Origin: JANMDU01 sp043777675
Lineage (GTDB): Bacteria > Pseudomonadota > Gammaproteobacteria > Burkholderiales > Burkholderiaceae_C
Direction: 5' to 3'
DNA: 64,000 bases
NCBI GenBank assembly: GCA_043777675.1
Contig: JAYWHR010000051.1
Location: 44,554 to 108,553, forward strand
The notes beneath the pieces were generated by a model. It was not told the DNA's origin, did no database searches, and saw nothing but the letters and a program-made list of their open reading frames with translations. Made by a program: the position numbers and the translations under genes. This document shows, in pieces, positions 40,858 to 49,623 of this stretch. Each line of letters opens with the position of its first letter. Within the stretch, counting starts at the first letter, position 1.

Positions 40858-43299
40858 ATGACTCGATTTTTACATGACTTGGTTTTTATTCTGCTTTTGA
40901 GTGTCAGCACCCTGTCGCAGGCGCAAACCTGCGCTGCTCCTGGCAAGGATGGGCCTTGCACTTTGAGTGGCGTAGTCAATAGTTATCATTCTGGTGCTGT
41001 AGGCACAATCACGGCCGGTGCTACTGTGATACCTTTGATCTCGGTTAGTGGGCAGAGAACTAGCAATCGAACATTGCAAGCTGGCGACCAAGTCTTGATC
41101 ATGCAAATGCAAGACTCAGCTAACGCTGCCAACGCAGGGCGGCATGAATACGCTTCAATCATCTCGATTGCTGGCAATAACATTACGCTCAATCGCCCAC
41201 TCACGAATGCCTATGTGCAAGATGTAGGCGCGGCACCAATTCGCGTGCGCACGTATCAAGTTGTTTACACGCCTCAGTGTTCATCTGCCACTATACCGGC
41301 AGGGAACGTTGTTTCTGCTGATCGCTGGACGATCAATCCAGCCAACGGACAAGGCACTGGTGGCATCGTTGCCCTAGATGTTGCGGGCAGCCTAGCCATC
41401 AATGGCACGATTACAGTCGCTGGCTCGGGCTTTCGAGGTGGCGCGAGTGTTAACGGCACAGCGAATCGGGCTGGTGGCGCTTTCAATGATGCAAATTATG
41501 CGTTCGATCCTGCGGCAGCCCATGGCGCACTCAAAGGCGAAGGCATTGCAGGTACGCCAAGGCTTGTATTTGACGGTACGGCAACGCCCGTGAACTATTT
41601 CGCGCTTTCTGGCCAAGGCTATTTGGCGGGCGCTGCTGGGCAAGGGGCGCAGGGCAATGCAGCAGGCGGCGGCAACGATGGCGCGCCAACTACCGGAGGC
41701 AATCAATACAACAGCGGCGGCGGCGGCGGTGGTAATGCCGGTGCAGGTGGTGTGGGCGGACAGTCATGGTCTTTTACAAACGATGCTGGTGGTAGAGGCG
41801 GCCTAGTTATCGCCAATTCGTCAACGCGCTTGGTGATGGGCGGCGGCGGCGGTGCTGGTAGTTCGAATAACAATGGCAATACCAACGCAATCACTGCATG
41901 GCCGCCAATTGTCAATGCAACGACGCGGCCCTTGCCAACGGCAACAGGGACTGTGAACGGCGCAGATGGGGTTATCAGTCAGAGCGGTGCATCTGGCGGT
42001 GGGCTGGTATTGATTCGGGCGGGTGTACTCGCTGCCAGTTCGGGCAGCGTTGTTGCAGACGGTTATACCGCTTACAACACTTCAGGCGGCTCTGATGGCG
42101 GTGGAGGCGGTGGAGCTGCTGGCAGCATATACATCGCTGCGCTCAGTGGAGCCGGCGCTGGGTTGCAGCTTTCTGCGCAAGGCGGAGGCGGTGGATATAC
42201 AAATTACTACGATCACGGCCCTGGCGGCGGCGGCGGCGGCGGCTACATTCAAACATCTTTGACGGCAGCTGCTACCAATGTAGGCGGCGGTACTGTGGGC
42301 TACGATGGTTGCTGCGGAGGTGCCCAAGGCAATGGCAGCCCAAAAACCTATGGCGCTGGGCCGGGCATTGGCGCAGTAGTGACTACACCAACTTCACCGG
42401 CGGAGGGTAATGCCTCGGGTGCACAATGTCTGCCACAGCTAGGAGTGGTCAAAACCACTAGCACACCTACAGTCACTGTACCTTTGCAAACCACGGCGCA
42501 ATATATTTTGCGTATCAGCAATGCTGCAACGGCAGGCGCTGCGTATGGCGTTTCTCTGCAAGATATTCTGCCCGCCCCTTTTGGGCTTCAAGCGATTGCC
42601 AGCACAGCCAATGCCACCTACTCAGGCACAACGACCGGCGGGCCAGCGCCAACAACTGCTAATCAATCCGGCAACACCAGCACTGCTGTGTTTGGTGTAT
42701 CAGGCGGGACAAACGCAAACTCGTATACCTTGGGCTCCGGTGGTGTGCTCACTTTGAGTTTTGTGGTGAATGTGAACACAACTGCCGTGCCGCAAACCTT
42801 CCAAAATTCTGCCAGCGTCACTTTCACGGATCCAACTCGAAATACCGGTGGCACAGCTGCTGCTGGAGGCAATCCAAGCGTTACTCCAGGTGCGACTTAC
42901 ACCAGCGGCAGTTTGGTAGGTGGGAGTAACTACGCCTCGGGAACATCGACTGGCGAAGACGTACGTTTGGTGGGCTCGGTTAATTTAGCCATCACAAAAA
43001 CGAATGGAACAACGACTCTTGTTGCAGGTCAAACAACCAGCTACACCGTCACAGTGTCGAACGTATCACCCAGCATTGCTTTGATCAATAGCGTTGTCAC
43101 CGATGCGCCGACTGCAGGTTTGAGCTGTACGACTGCGACTTGCACCAACAACGGCACAGCGGCAACCTGCCCAGCGCCTTATAACCCTGGCCCAGCTGCG
43201 TTCACCACGCTAAGCGCGGGCTTGGTCATTCCCTTGCTTCCCGCAAACAGTTCGCTCAGCTTCGTTGTCACATGTGGCGTCTTGGCGACGGGGCAATAA
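40858..43299 (+). CDS. Large secreted Gly-rich protein with C-terminal DUF11 domains
   Basis: Exported protein of about 813 residues (ATG at 40858; a GTG 9 bp upstream is possible). Sec signal peptide, cleavage near LSQAQ|TC. Residues about 25-170 look like a beta-sandwich with repeated Ile/Val/Thr patterns. Residues about 170-500 are extremely Gly-rich (GGGGGGNAGAGGVGG, GGGGAGSSNNNG, GPGGGGGGGY), reminiscent of glycine-rich beta-helical surface proteins. Two DUF11-type domains end the chain (from LGVVKTTSTPTVTVPLQTTA near 525; NLAITKTNGTTTLVAGQTTS near 715). The last residues, TCGVLATGQ, are the same as in the upstream gene, so the C-termini are duplicates. Function unknown; adhesion or matrix is plausible. 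Confidence 0.75.
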   Translation: MTRFLHDLVFILLLSVSTLSQAQTCAAPGKDGPCTLSGVVNSYHSGAVGTITAGATVIPLISVSGQRTSNRTLQAGDQVLIMQMQDSANAANAGRHEYASIISIAGNNITLNRPLTNAYVQDVGAAPIRVRTYQVVYTPQCSSATIPAGNVVSADRWTINPANGQGTGGIVALDVAGSLAINGTITVAGSGFRGGASVNGTANRAGGAFNDANYAFDPAAAHGALKGEGIAGTPRLVFDGTATPVNYFALSGQGYLAGAAGQGAQGNAAGGGNDGAPTTGGNQYNSGGGGGGNAGAGGVGGQSWSFTNDAGGRGGLVIANSSTRLVMGGGGGAGSSNNNGNTNAITAWPPIVNATTRPLPTATGTVNGADGVISQSGASGGGLVLIRAGVLAASSGSVVADGYTAYNTSGGSDGGGGGGAAGSIYIAALSGAGAGLQLSAQGGGGGYTNYYDHGPGGGGGGGYIQTSLTAAATNVGGGTVGYDGCCGGAQGNGSPKTYGAGPGIGAVVTTPTSPAEGNASGAQCLPQLGVVKTTSTPTVTVPLQTTAQYILRISNAATAGAAYGVSLQDILPAPFGLQAIASTANATYSGTTTGGPAPTTANQSGNTSTAVFGVSGGTNANSYTLGSGGVLTLSFVVNVNTTAVPQTFQNSASVTFTDPTRNTGGTAAAGGNPSVTPGATYTSGSLVGGSNYASGTSTGEDVRLVGSVNLAITKTNGTTTLVAGQTTSYTVTVSNVSPSIALINSVVTDAPTAGLSCTTATCTNNGTAATCPAPYNPGPAAFTTLSAGLVIPLLPANSSLSFVVTCGVLATGQ

Positions 43300-43347
43300 T
43301 TGGGCGGATCGGGAAGGGCTATTTGGATAAAAATGAATGAGCACGCT

Positions 43348-44160
43348 TTATGCAAGTGGTGCTCTTGCAAACACAATCGCATGAACGTGCTGCGCACCCG
43401 CTTGCCGCAAAGCATGAGCGGCTGCGCTGAGCGTAGCGGTCGTTGTCGTCACATCGTCCACCAAAGTCACGCATGTACCCTTGAATAACGAGGCAGTTAA
43501 AGGCGCAGCTATAAAAGCGCCACGTAAATTGTGAATTCGCGCGTCGCGTGGCAGCGTGGCTTGCACAGCGGTGTTTTTAATGCGTAAGAGAAGATTGCTG
43601 CGGATGCGTGAATGATCTGGAAACAAAGCTCGAGCGAAGATGCTGGCTTGATTGAAGCCGCGTTTTTGTTGGCGCTCAGGGTGCAGCGCGATCGGGATGA
43701 TCCAGTCTGATCGCTGGGCTTCCTGCAGTGCTATCGCTAGTGCTGTATCTAGAGTAGCCGTGTGTTGCATGATGAGAGTCAGTCTTTTTGCTAATGCCGG
43801 TTGTGCGCTCAAATCGCCGCTGTCTGAATATTTGAAGCGCTGGAGCAATGCGTCCCATGGGTAGGCGTAGTCCACGGCCGTGTGACAGCTATCGAGCACC
43901 GTGCCAAGCGTCAGGCATGCACCACAACGCAATTGCTTCTTATCGATCAAAGGCAACGCGCAAGTGCTGCAGCGGTGCCTTGGTTGCGCGAATTGATCTA
44001 AACAGCTTGTGCACACGCCTTCGCTTCCAAAGCCATGACAAACACTGCAAGTGCTCGGCAGGCTTGCCGAATTGAAAGACGAGAGCAATGAGGTGAACAC
44101 AATGCTGAATATACTCGTGCAGTTCAGATATGGCCAATACCGACACCTCTCCCCCGCCAC
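43348..44160 (-). CDS. comF: ComF-family phosphoribosyltransferase-like protein
   Basis: Competence-associated protein with an N-terminal four-Cys zinc finger and a type I phosphoribosyltransferase fold. CSVCHGFGSEGVCTSC and HRCSTCALPL...CGACL give the finger; VTLVDDVTTTTATL is the PRPP loop. HPERQQKRGFNQASIFA is the other ComF signature. The only Met (44160) would overlap the divergent gene start at 44130 by 31 bp; a GTG at 44100 removes the overlap and is an equally good start. Role in DNA uptake is known for relatives only. Confidence 0.85.
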   Translation of the reverse strand: MAGERCRYWPYLNCTSIFSIVFTSLLSSFNSASLPSTCSVCHGFGSEGVCTSCLDQFAQPRHRCSTCALPLIDKKQLRCGACLTLGTVLDSCHTAVDYAYPWDALLQRFKYSDSGDLSAQPALAKRLTLIMQHTATLDTALAIALQEAQRSDWIIPIALHPERQQKRGFNQASIFARALFPDHSRIRSNLLLRIKNTAVQATLPRDARIHNLRGAFIAAPLTASLFKGTCVTLVDDVTTTTATLSAAAHALRQAGAQHVHAIVFARAPLA

Positions 44161-45056
44161 TTGATGCCCACGCAGCTGCGCGATGGCAAAGTCTGCTTGC
44201 CAGCAATGCGCTCAAGGGTGATGCGCCTTGGCTGCATGAAGAAGTCGGCTCTCGTATGGCGCAGCGCTTGGCTTGGATCAAGAAGCAGCCTGCGAAATGG
44301 GTCAATTGGCGAGCCATCGCTTCGGGAGCTGCCGTGCATACCGCAGTCAGCAAGCAATATCCAAATTCTGAGGCTTTTCTTGCACCCGCCGGCATAGAAT
44401 CTATCCAAGCTGCTCCTCTATTGATAGCAAATCAGGGAATGATGCAGAGCTTGATGGCTAAGCTGCAGGGGCAAACGAAGCGCATGTTGCGCCCGGTGGA
44501 AGAGGGCTCAGCGCATATGTTGTGGGCGAACATGGCTTTGCACACCGAGCCCGATCCTGCAGCCACTGTGAAAGAGTGGCATCGCATGCTGATGGTCGAT
44601 GGCTTTCTCATGTTTTCCTGCCTCGGGCCTGATACCGCTATCGAATTGCGCCAAGTGTTTGACAAATCAGGCTGGAGCCCTGCCGCGCATCCACTTACAG
44701 ATATGCATGATTGGGGCGATCTGCTGGTCGGTACCGGTTTTGCCGAGCCGGTGATGGATATGGAGCGCATCGTGCTGGGGTTTTCAAGTGCGGAGCACGC
44801 CTTGCAAGAGTTACGCGGCATCGGGCGCAATTTGCATCCTGCACGCTTTGCGGGGCTGCGTGGGCGGGCTTGGAAGGCCGATTTACTGAAGGCGCTGGAT
44901 GGTTTGAAAAATGCTCAAGGTCAGATCGAATTAACTTTTGAAGTGATCTACGGCCATGCCTTTAAGCCCGCGCCACGGCTAAAAATGAGCGCTGAATCGG
45001 CTATCTCCATGCGCGATATGCGTGCGATGCTGGCAAGCGCAAAGCCACGCACATAA
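44130..45056 (+). CDS. BioC-like methyltransferase with eroded SAM motif
   Basis: 308 residues resembling malonyl-ACP O-methyltransferase of biotin synthesis. The second half matches well: ANMALHTEPDPAATVKEWHR, FLMFSCLGPDTAIELRQVF, and PLTDMHDWGDLLVGTGFAEP with VMDMERIVLG. The first half lacks the LDLGCGTG-type SAM loop; a reverse copy of the dispersed repeat encodes APAGIESIQAAPLLIA close to where substrate and cofactor segments meet. Whether it still binds SAM is doubtful. A biotin-pathway role is therefore uncertain; divergent from comF with overlapping or abutting starts. Confidence 0.7.
   Translation: MANTDTSPPPLDAHAAARWQSLLASNALKGDAPWLHEEVGSRMAQRLAWIKKQPAKWVNWRAIASGAAVHTAVSKQYPNSEAFLAPAGIESIQAAPLLIANQGMMQSLMAKLQGQTKRMLRPVEEGSAHMLWANMALHTEPDPAATVKEWHRMLMVDGFLMFSCLGPDTAIELRQVFDKSGWSPAAHPLTDMHDWGDLLVGTGFAEPVMDMERIVLGFSSAEHALQELRGIGRNLHPARFAGLRGRAWKADLLKALDGLKNAQGQIELTFEVIYGHAFKPAPRLKMSAESAISMRDMRAMLASAKPRT
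44370..44428 (-). repeat. Dispersed hairpin repeat, copy 11 (inside the bioC-like gene, reverse)
   Basis: On the minus strand: GCTATCAATAGAGGAGCAGC, then TTGGATAGATTCTATGCCGGCGGG and a tail CAAGAAAAGCC. The ATTCTATGCCGGC part is exact; the head is diverged. Confidence 0.65.
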
Positions 45057-45187
45057 ATTCTGTGGTTTTACCCAGCGTTGGCGTCGAGCTGAGAAGAAAC
45101 CCGCGCTACAATCTAGACATGTCGAGGAAGGCGGTTTTTTTCTTCGACAACGGGTATCTCCCCGCGCCTTTTTGCCTAGTGTTGACC

Positions 45188-45679
45188 ATGTCACATTTTG
45201 CGTTTCAGGATTGCGTGTTTCGTTTTGCCACGGTCACCCCACAGCAAATCCATTGGAAATTGCTGAAAAATTGCTCTGTTACGCCAAAGCAGTTGGGTTG
45301 GTTTTATGTGTCACTTTGCATCGTCTCCCTCGGGATTTCAACGATGTTTTGGATGCTCGGTGCCAAAATGATCACCCCGTTTGCCTTGTTGGAGCTCGCC
45401 ATGGTGGGCGCGGCGCTTCTGGTGTATGCCAGGCACGCCACCGATGGCGAACGACTGATTTTGCAGGGTGATCAACTCTTGGTCGAACGCAGTCACGCAG
45501 GAAAAATCTCGCGTGCTGAATTCAACAAAGATAGTGTGCGTGTGGAGCCACATATTGATGATCGTTCGCTCATTGAGCTGAGTGGTCAGGGTCGGCGAGT
45601 TCAAATTGGGCGGCAAGTGCGGCCTGAGCTGAGATCGCATTTGGCGCGGGAATTGCGTATGGCTTTGCGTGCTGCTTGA
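45188..45679 (+). CDS. DUF2244 family membrane protein
   Basis: Protein of 163 residues from the ATG at 45188, with two adjacent hydrophobic segments (after LLKNCSVTPKQLGWFYVSL, about residues 35-80) followed by a soluble beta-rich tail (GERLILQGDQLLVERSHAG ... LSGQGRRVQIGRQV). This is the DUF2244 pattern, and the family commonly sits just upstream of coxB in betaproteobacteria, as here. Function is not known; a link to cytochrome oxidase is inferred from position. The frame is open upstream to 45062, but the extra residues have no family match and a possible TACAAT -10 (45107-45112) lies there. Confidence 0.75.
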   Translation: MSHFAFQDCVFRFATVTPQQIHWKLLKNCSVTPKQLGWFYVSLCIVSLGISTMFWMLGAKMITPFALLELAMVGAALLVYARHATDGERLILQGDQLLVERSHAGKISRAEFNKDSVRVEPHIDDRSLIELSGQGRRVQIGRQVRPELRSHLARELRMALRAA

Positions 45680-45749
45680 AGAAGTTCTGGCGGGCGCACA
45701 GCGATGCAGACAGGTTTAGTTTTTGGTTTTTGAAGATTTAAGAGTAGCA

Positions 45750-46928
45750 ATGATGATCAAAAAAATCTCCGATAAGTTGCAGGCTTTGATGTTGGGTGCT
45801 GGCATGTTGGCCACGCAAGCGGCATGGGCTGTGAATGATTTGCCCGGCGGCCCTGCAGTGCGTCAGCTCAATTTGCATCCCCCCGTCACAAAAATTGCCG
45901 AGGAGCAGCACTGGTTGCACTGGTACATCATGGTCATCTGTATCGTGATTTTCTTGCTCGTGTTTGGCATCATGTTTTACTCGGTGTGGAAACACCGCAA
46001 GAGCGTTGGCCACAAAGCGCAAGAGCTTGCTGAGCCATTGTGGGTGGAGATCGGCTGGACAGTCGTGCCCTTCATCATTGTCATTTTTATGGCTTTGCCA
46101 GCCACGAAAGTGTTAGTTGCGCAAAAAGACACCACCAATGCCGATTTGACGATCAAGGCCACCGGCTACCAGTGGAAATGGGGCTACGACTACATCAAAG
46201 GCGAAGGCGAAGGCTTGGGTTTTGTTTCCACACTTGATGTGGCGCACCGCAATCTCTCGGACTCCGGCTTGCCCAAAGGTACAGTCGTCCCAGATAACTA
46301 TTTGCTTAAAGTTGATAATCCGCTGGTTGTACCTGTCGGCAAAAAAATCCGCGTTATCACCACAGCCAACGACGTGATTCACGCTTGGATGGTGCCAGCT
46401 TTTGGTGTGAAGCAGGATGCCATTCCGGGCTTCGTGCGCGACACCTGGTTCCGTGCCGAAAAGACAGGCGATTTTTACGGCCAATGTGCCGAGTTGTGCG
46501 GCAAAGAGCATGCTTACATGCCAATTCACGTGAAAGTCGTCACGCCTGTTGAGTACACGGCTTGGGTTGATGGTCAAAAGAAAATGGCTGCGGCCAAAGC
46601 CGATGATCCAAGCAAGGTCTGGACGCTGACCGACATGGCAGCTCGCGGCGAAAAGGTTTACAACGCTAATTGCGTCGCTTGCCATCAAGCTTCGGGTAAA
46701 GGCGCAGGCCCGATCAAAGCACTTGATGGTGCAGCCGTCGTCCTCGATGCCGACAAAGCCAAACAAATTGCCATTTTGCTCAACGGCCAAGGTAATGGCG
46801 CGATGCCAGCTTGGAAACAGTTGAGCGACACAGAAATTGCCGCGGTGATTACGTTCACCAAGAACAACTGGTCTAACAAGACTGGTCAAATTGTGCAGCC
46901 CGCGGACATTACCGCTGCACGCAAGTAA
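45750..46928 (+). CDS. coxB: Cytochrome c oxidase subunit II with fused cytochrome c domain
   Basis: Carries the CuA centre that takes electrons into the aa3-type terminal oxidase. 392 residues: signal peptide to about AAWA (residue 28), two membrane helices, then the CuA domain with His211 and CAELCGKEH (Cys246, Cys250, His254) and Met257. A C-terminal cytochrome c domain has CVACH (Cys308, Cys311, His312) and GAMPAW as the probable axial Met, so this is the caa3-style form. The start is at the first of two adjacent ATGs. First structural gene of the oxidase operon; coxA follows after 30 bp. Confidence 0.96.
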   Translation: MMIKKISDKLQALMLGAGMLATQAAWAVNDLPGGPAVRQLNLHPPVTKIAEEQHWLHWYIMVICIVIFLLVFGIMFYSVWKHRKSVGHKAQELAEPLWVEIGWTVVPFIIVIFMALPATKVLVAQKDTTNADLTIKATGYQWKWGYDYIKGEGEGLGFVSTLDVAHRNLSDSGLPKGTVVPDNYLLKVDNPLVVPVGKKIRVITTANDVIHAWMVPAFGVKQDAIPGFVRDTWFRAEKTGDFYGQCAELCGKEHAYMPIHVKVVTPVEYTAWVDGQKKMAAAKADDPSKVWTLTDMAARGEKVYNANCVACHQASGKGAGPIKALDGAAVVLDADKAKQIAILLNGQGNGAMPAWKQLSDTEIAAVITFTKNNWSNKTGQIVQPADITAARK

Positions 46929-46958
46929 TCATCAGACCAGACAATACAGAGGTTAAAT

Positions 46959-48608
46959 ATGAGCGCAGTTATTGATAACCACGGCCACGCTGACGGCCTC
47001 GATCATCACGATGATCACCACCACGCCCCGACGGGTTGGAAGCGCTGGGTCTATGCGACGAATCACAAAGATATCGGTACTTTGTATTTGTTGTTTGCAT
47101 TCGCCATGCTGATGATCGGCGGCGTGTTGGCGCTGGCCATCCGCGCAGAGCTGTTTCAACCCGGCCTTCAACTGGTCAACCCCGAGTTGTTCAACCAATT
47201 CACCACCATGCACGGCATCATCATGGTGTTCGGCGCGATCATGCCCGCCTTCGTGGGCTTTGCCAATTGGATGATCCCGTTGCAAATCGGCGCGGGCGAT
47301 ATGGCGTTCGCCCGGATGAACAATTTCTCTTTTTGGCTGATGATTCCAGCAGCCTTAATGCTCACAGGCTCGTTCTTCATGCCAGGCGGAGCACCTGCAG
47401 CTGGTTGGACGCTTTACGCACCTTTAACGTTGCAAATGGGCCCCAGCATGGATGCTGCCATTTTCGCCATGCACATCTTGGGCGCTAGCTCTATCATGGG
47501 TTCGATCAACATCATCGTGACGATTCTCAATATGCGCGCTCCCGGCATGACATTGATGAAAATGCCGATGTTTGTGTGGACTTGGTTGATCACCGCTTAT
47601 TTGCTGATCGCTGTGATGCCCGTGCTTGCTGGTGCCATCACCATGACGCTCACAGATCGTCATTTCGGCACGAGCTTCTTCAACCCCGCTGGCGGCGGCG
47701 ATCCAGTGCTGTATCAACACATCTTCTGGTTCTTCGGTCACCCCGAGGTCTACATTATGATTTTGCCGGCCTTCGGCATCGTGAGCCAGATCATTCCTGC
47801 GTTTGCGCGCAAAAAGCTGTTTGGGTATGCCTCCATGGTATATGCGACATCGTCAATTGCTATTCTGTCTTTCATCGTGTGGGCGCATCACATGTTTACC
47901 ACCGGCATGCCAGTCACTGGTCAACTCTTTTTCATGTATGCCACGATGTTGATTGCTGTGCCGACTGGCGTCAAAATTTTCAACTGGGTTGCCACCATGT
48001 GGAAGGGCGAAATGACCTTTGAAACCCCGATGCTTTTTGCAGTCGGCTTCATCTTCGTGTTCACTTTCGGCGGCTTCACTGGTCTCATCTTGTCGATGGC
48101 TCCTGTTGACACGCAAATGCAAGACACCTATTACGTGGTCGCGCACTTCCATTACGTGCTAGTGGCTGGCTCGCTCTATGCACTGTTTGCAGGTTTTTAC
48201 TACTGGAGCCCGAAGTGGACAGGCGTGATGTACAACGAATCACGCGGCAAAATCCATTTCTGGTGGAGCTTGATAGCATTTAATTTGACATTCTTCCCGA
48301 TGCACTTTTTGGGTCTGGCTGGCATGCCACGTCGCTATGCTGATTACCCGATGCAATTTGCCGATTTCAACGCTCTGGCGTCCGTTGGTGCGTTTGCCTT
48401 CGGCTTTGCTCAAGTTTATTTCTTCTTGTTCATTGTGATTCCCGTGATGCGCGGCAAGGGCGCTGTGGCGTCACAAAACCCATGGCAAGATCCCGACGGC
48501 AAAGGCGCTGAAGGCTTGGAGTGGGAAGTACCGTCTCCTGCGCCTTTCCACACCTACGAGACACCCCCTAAACTTAACGCTGCCGCCACCAAAGTGGTCG
48601 CGATGTAA
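46959..48608 (+). CDS. coxA: Cytochrome c oxidase subunit I
   Basis: Catalytic core of the oxidase with heme a, heme a3 and CuB; reduces O2 and pumps protons. 549 residues, 12 membrane helices. Diagnostic motifs: TMHGIIMVFG, the K-channel/CuB helix WFFGHPEVYIMILPAFG, VWAHHMFTTGM with the CuB His pair, and VAHFHYVLVAGSLYALFAGF with heme ligands. His-rich N-terminus (HGHADGLDHHDDHHH) precedes the first helix. Ribosome site AGAGG. Part of the coxB-coxA-assembly-coxC operon. Confidence 0.97.
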   Translation: MSAVIDNHGHADGLDHHDDHHHAPTGWKRWVYATNHKDIGTLYLLFAFAMLMIGGVLALAIRAELFQPGLQLVNPELFNQFTTMHGIIMVFGAIMPAFVGFANWMIPLQIGAGDMAFARMNNFSFWLMIPAALMLTGSFFMPGGAPAAGWTLYAPLTLQMGPSMDAAIFAMHILGASSIMGSINIIVTILNMRAPGMTLMKMPMFVWTWLITAYLLIAVMPVLAGAITMTLTDRHFGTSFFNPAGGGDPVLYQHIFWFFGHPEVYIMILPAFGIVSQIIPAFARKKLFGYASMVYATSSIAILSFIVWAHHMFTTGMPVTGQLFFMYATMLIAVPTGVKIFNWVATMWKGEMTFETPMLFAVGFIFVFTFGGFTGLILSMAPVDTQMQDTYYVVAHFHYVLVAGSLYALFAGFYYWSPKWTGVMYNESRGKIHFWWSLIAFNLTFFPMHFLGLAGMPRRYADYPMQFADFNALASVGAFAFGFAQVYFFLFIVIPVMRGKGAVASQNPWQDPDGKGAEGLEWEVPSPAPFHTYETPPKLNAAATKVVAM

Positions 48609-48623
48609 TTGCGCTAGATATTC

Positions 48624-48740
48624 ATGAGCACTTCTGAAGACCAAAAAAAGAAAAATTTGCGCACGGGGCTGATTCTGGCCTCCGTTGTGGCGATGTTTCT
48701 AGTTGGTTTCATGGTGCGCATGATTTTCTTTGGCAAATAG
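48624..48740 (+). CDS. Cytochrome oxidase small assembly peptide
   Basis: A 38-residue frame between coxA and ctaG: a charged N-terminus (MSTSEDQKKKNLRTG) followed by one hydrophobic helix (LILASVVAMFLVGFMVRMIF). Tiny single-helix proteins of this sort sit at the same place in other Burkholderiales oxidase operons and are annotated as small assembly proteins. It starts 15 bp after coxA. Function inferred from context only. Confidence 0.8.
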   Translation: MSTSEDQKKKNLRTGLILASVVAMFLVGFMVRMIFFGK

Positions 48741-48768
48741 GCGCTTACGCAGAGCAGAGCAATTCACC

Positions 48769-49386
48769 ATGGCACTGAAAATGGAAAACCTCAAGATGAC
48801 CGGCAAGTTAGCGGTGGTCGTATTGGGCATGTTCGCCTTCGGTTATGCGTTGGTGCCAATCTATAAAGCCATTTGCGAAGCTACAGGCATCAATATCTTG
48901 GCGCTGGGCGAAAAAGAAATTCCCGGCGCGAAAAAAACGCTTCCGGCCAATACACAGGTGGATCGAACTCGCACGATTACAGTGGAATTTGATGCCAATG
49001 TGCGCGGCCCATGGGACTTCAAACCCGAGAAACGCAGTTTGCAAGTACATCCCGGTGAGCTCACCACGGTGATGTATGAATTTCAAAACATTCAAAATCG
49101 CAAGATGGCGGCGCAAGCTATTCCCAGCTACGCTCCCAAGCAAGCCTCTCCGCATTTCAACAAGCTCGAATGCTTTTGCTTCCAACAATACATCTTAGAG
49201 CCCGGTGAGAAGAAAAATTGGCCAGTCGCTTTTGTCATCGATCCCAAGCTGCCCAAAGATGTGACCACGATTACGCTGAGCTACACTTTCTTTGAAGTAG
49301 GCGGTAAAACACCACCTGCTCCAAAAACGAATACTGCCGCTGCACCGGTGCTGGTGCCTACATCGCTCACTAAGGTGGGCGTGTGA
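48769..49386 (+). CDS. ctaG: Cytochrome c oxidase copper chaperone (Cox11/CtaG)
   Basis: Membrane-anchored periplasmic protein that delivers copper to CuB of subunit I. 205 residues with an N-terminal helix (about 11-33) and the copper-binding ECFCFQQ motif near residue 140. YEFQNIQNRKMAAQAIPSYAP is the usual upstream element. The ATG at 48769 gives the family start. Position between coxA and coxC is standard. Confidence 0.95.
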   Translation: MALKMENLKMTGKLAVVVLGMFAFGYALVPIYKAICEATGINILALGEKEIPGAKKTLPANTQVDRTRTITVEFDANVRGPWDFKPEKRSLQVHPGELTTVMYEFQNIQNRKMAAQAIPSYAPKQASPHFNKLECFCFQQYILEPGEKKNWPVAFVIDPKLPKDVTTITLSYTFFEVGGKTPPAPKTNTAAAPVLVPTSLTKVGV

Positions 49387-49388
49387 GC

Positions 49389-49568
49389 ATGCTGCGCACT
49401 GCCAAAGCCGTGGCTTGGAGCTTTGTAGGCTTGCGTAGCAGCGCTGAATTTGAAAAAGACACAGAGCAACTCAATCCGATTCATGTCGTGATTGCAGGCT
49501 TTGCGGGTGTGGCGATTTTTATTGGGATTTTGTTGTTGCTGGTGAATTGGGCGGTGAAGTCCTCTTGA
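49389..49568 (+). CDS. DUF2970 small membrane protein
   Basis: 59 residues: an amphipathic start with RTAKAVAWSFVGLRSSAEFE and one hydrophobic helix (HVVIAGFAGVAIFIGILLLL). This is the DUF2970 pattern, a family found almost only in betaproteobacterial oxidase operons. It starts 2 bp after ctaG (a GTG two codons earlier would overlap ctaG). Function unknown; an assembly role is inferred from location. Confidence 0.8.
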   Translation: MLRTAKAVAWSFVGLRSSAEFEKDTEQLNPIHVVIAGFAGVAIFIGILLLLVNWAVKSS

Positions 49569-49623
49569 TCAGGTAACAGTCATTGATATTTTTTGAGATT
49601 TTGGGTTTAGGAGAATAGACAAC

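Noticed and set aside
48268..48290. TTGATAGCATTTAATTTG inside coxA resembles the head of the dispersed repeat.
   Set aside because: It encodes part of the conserved WSLIAFNLTFFPMH segment of subunit I, and no core or CCGGCTA end follows.
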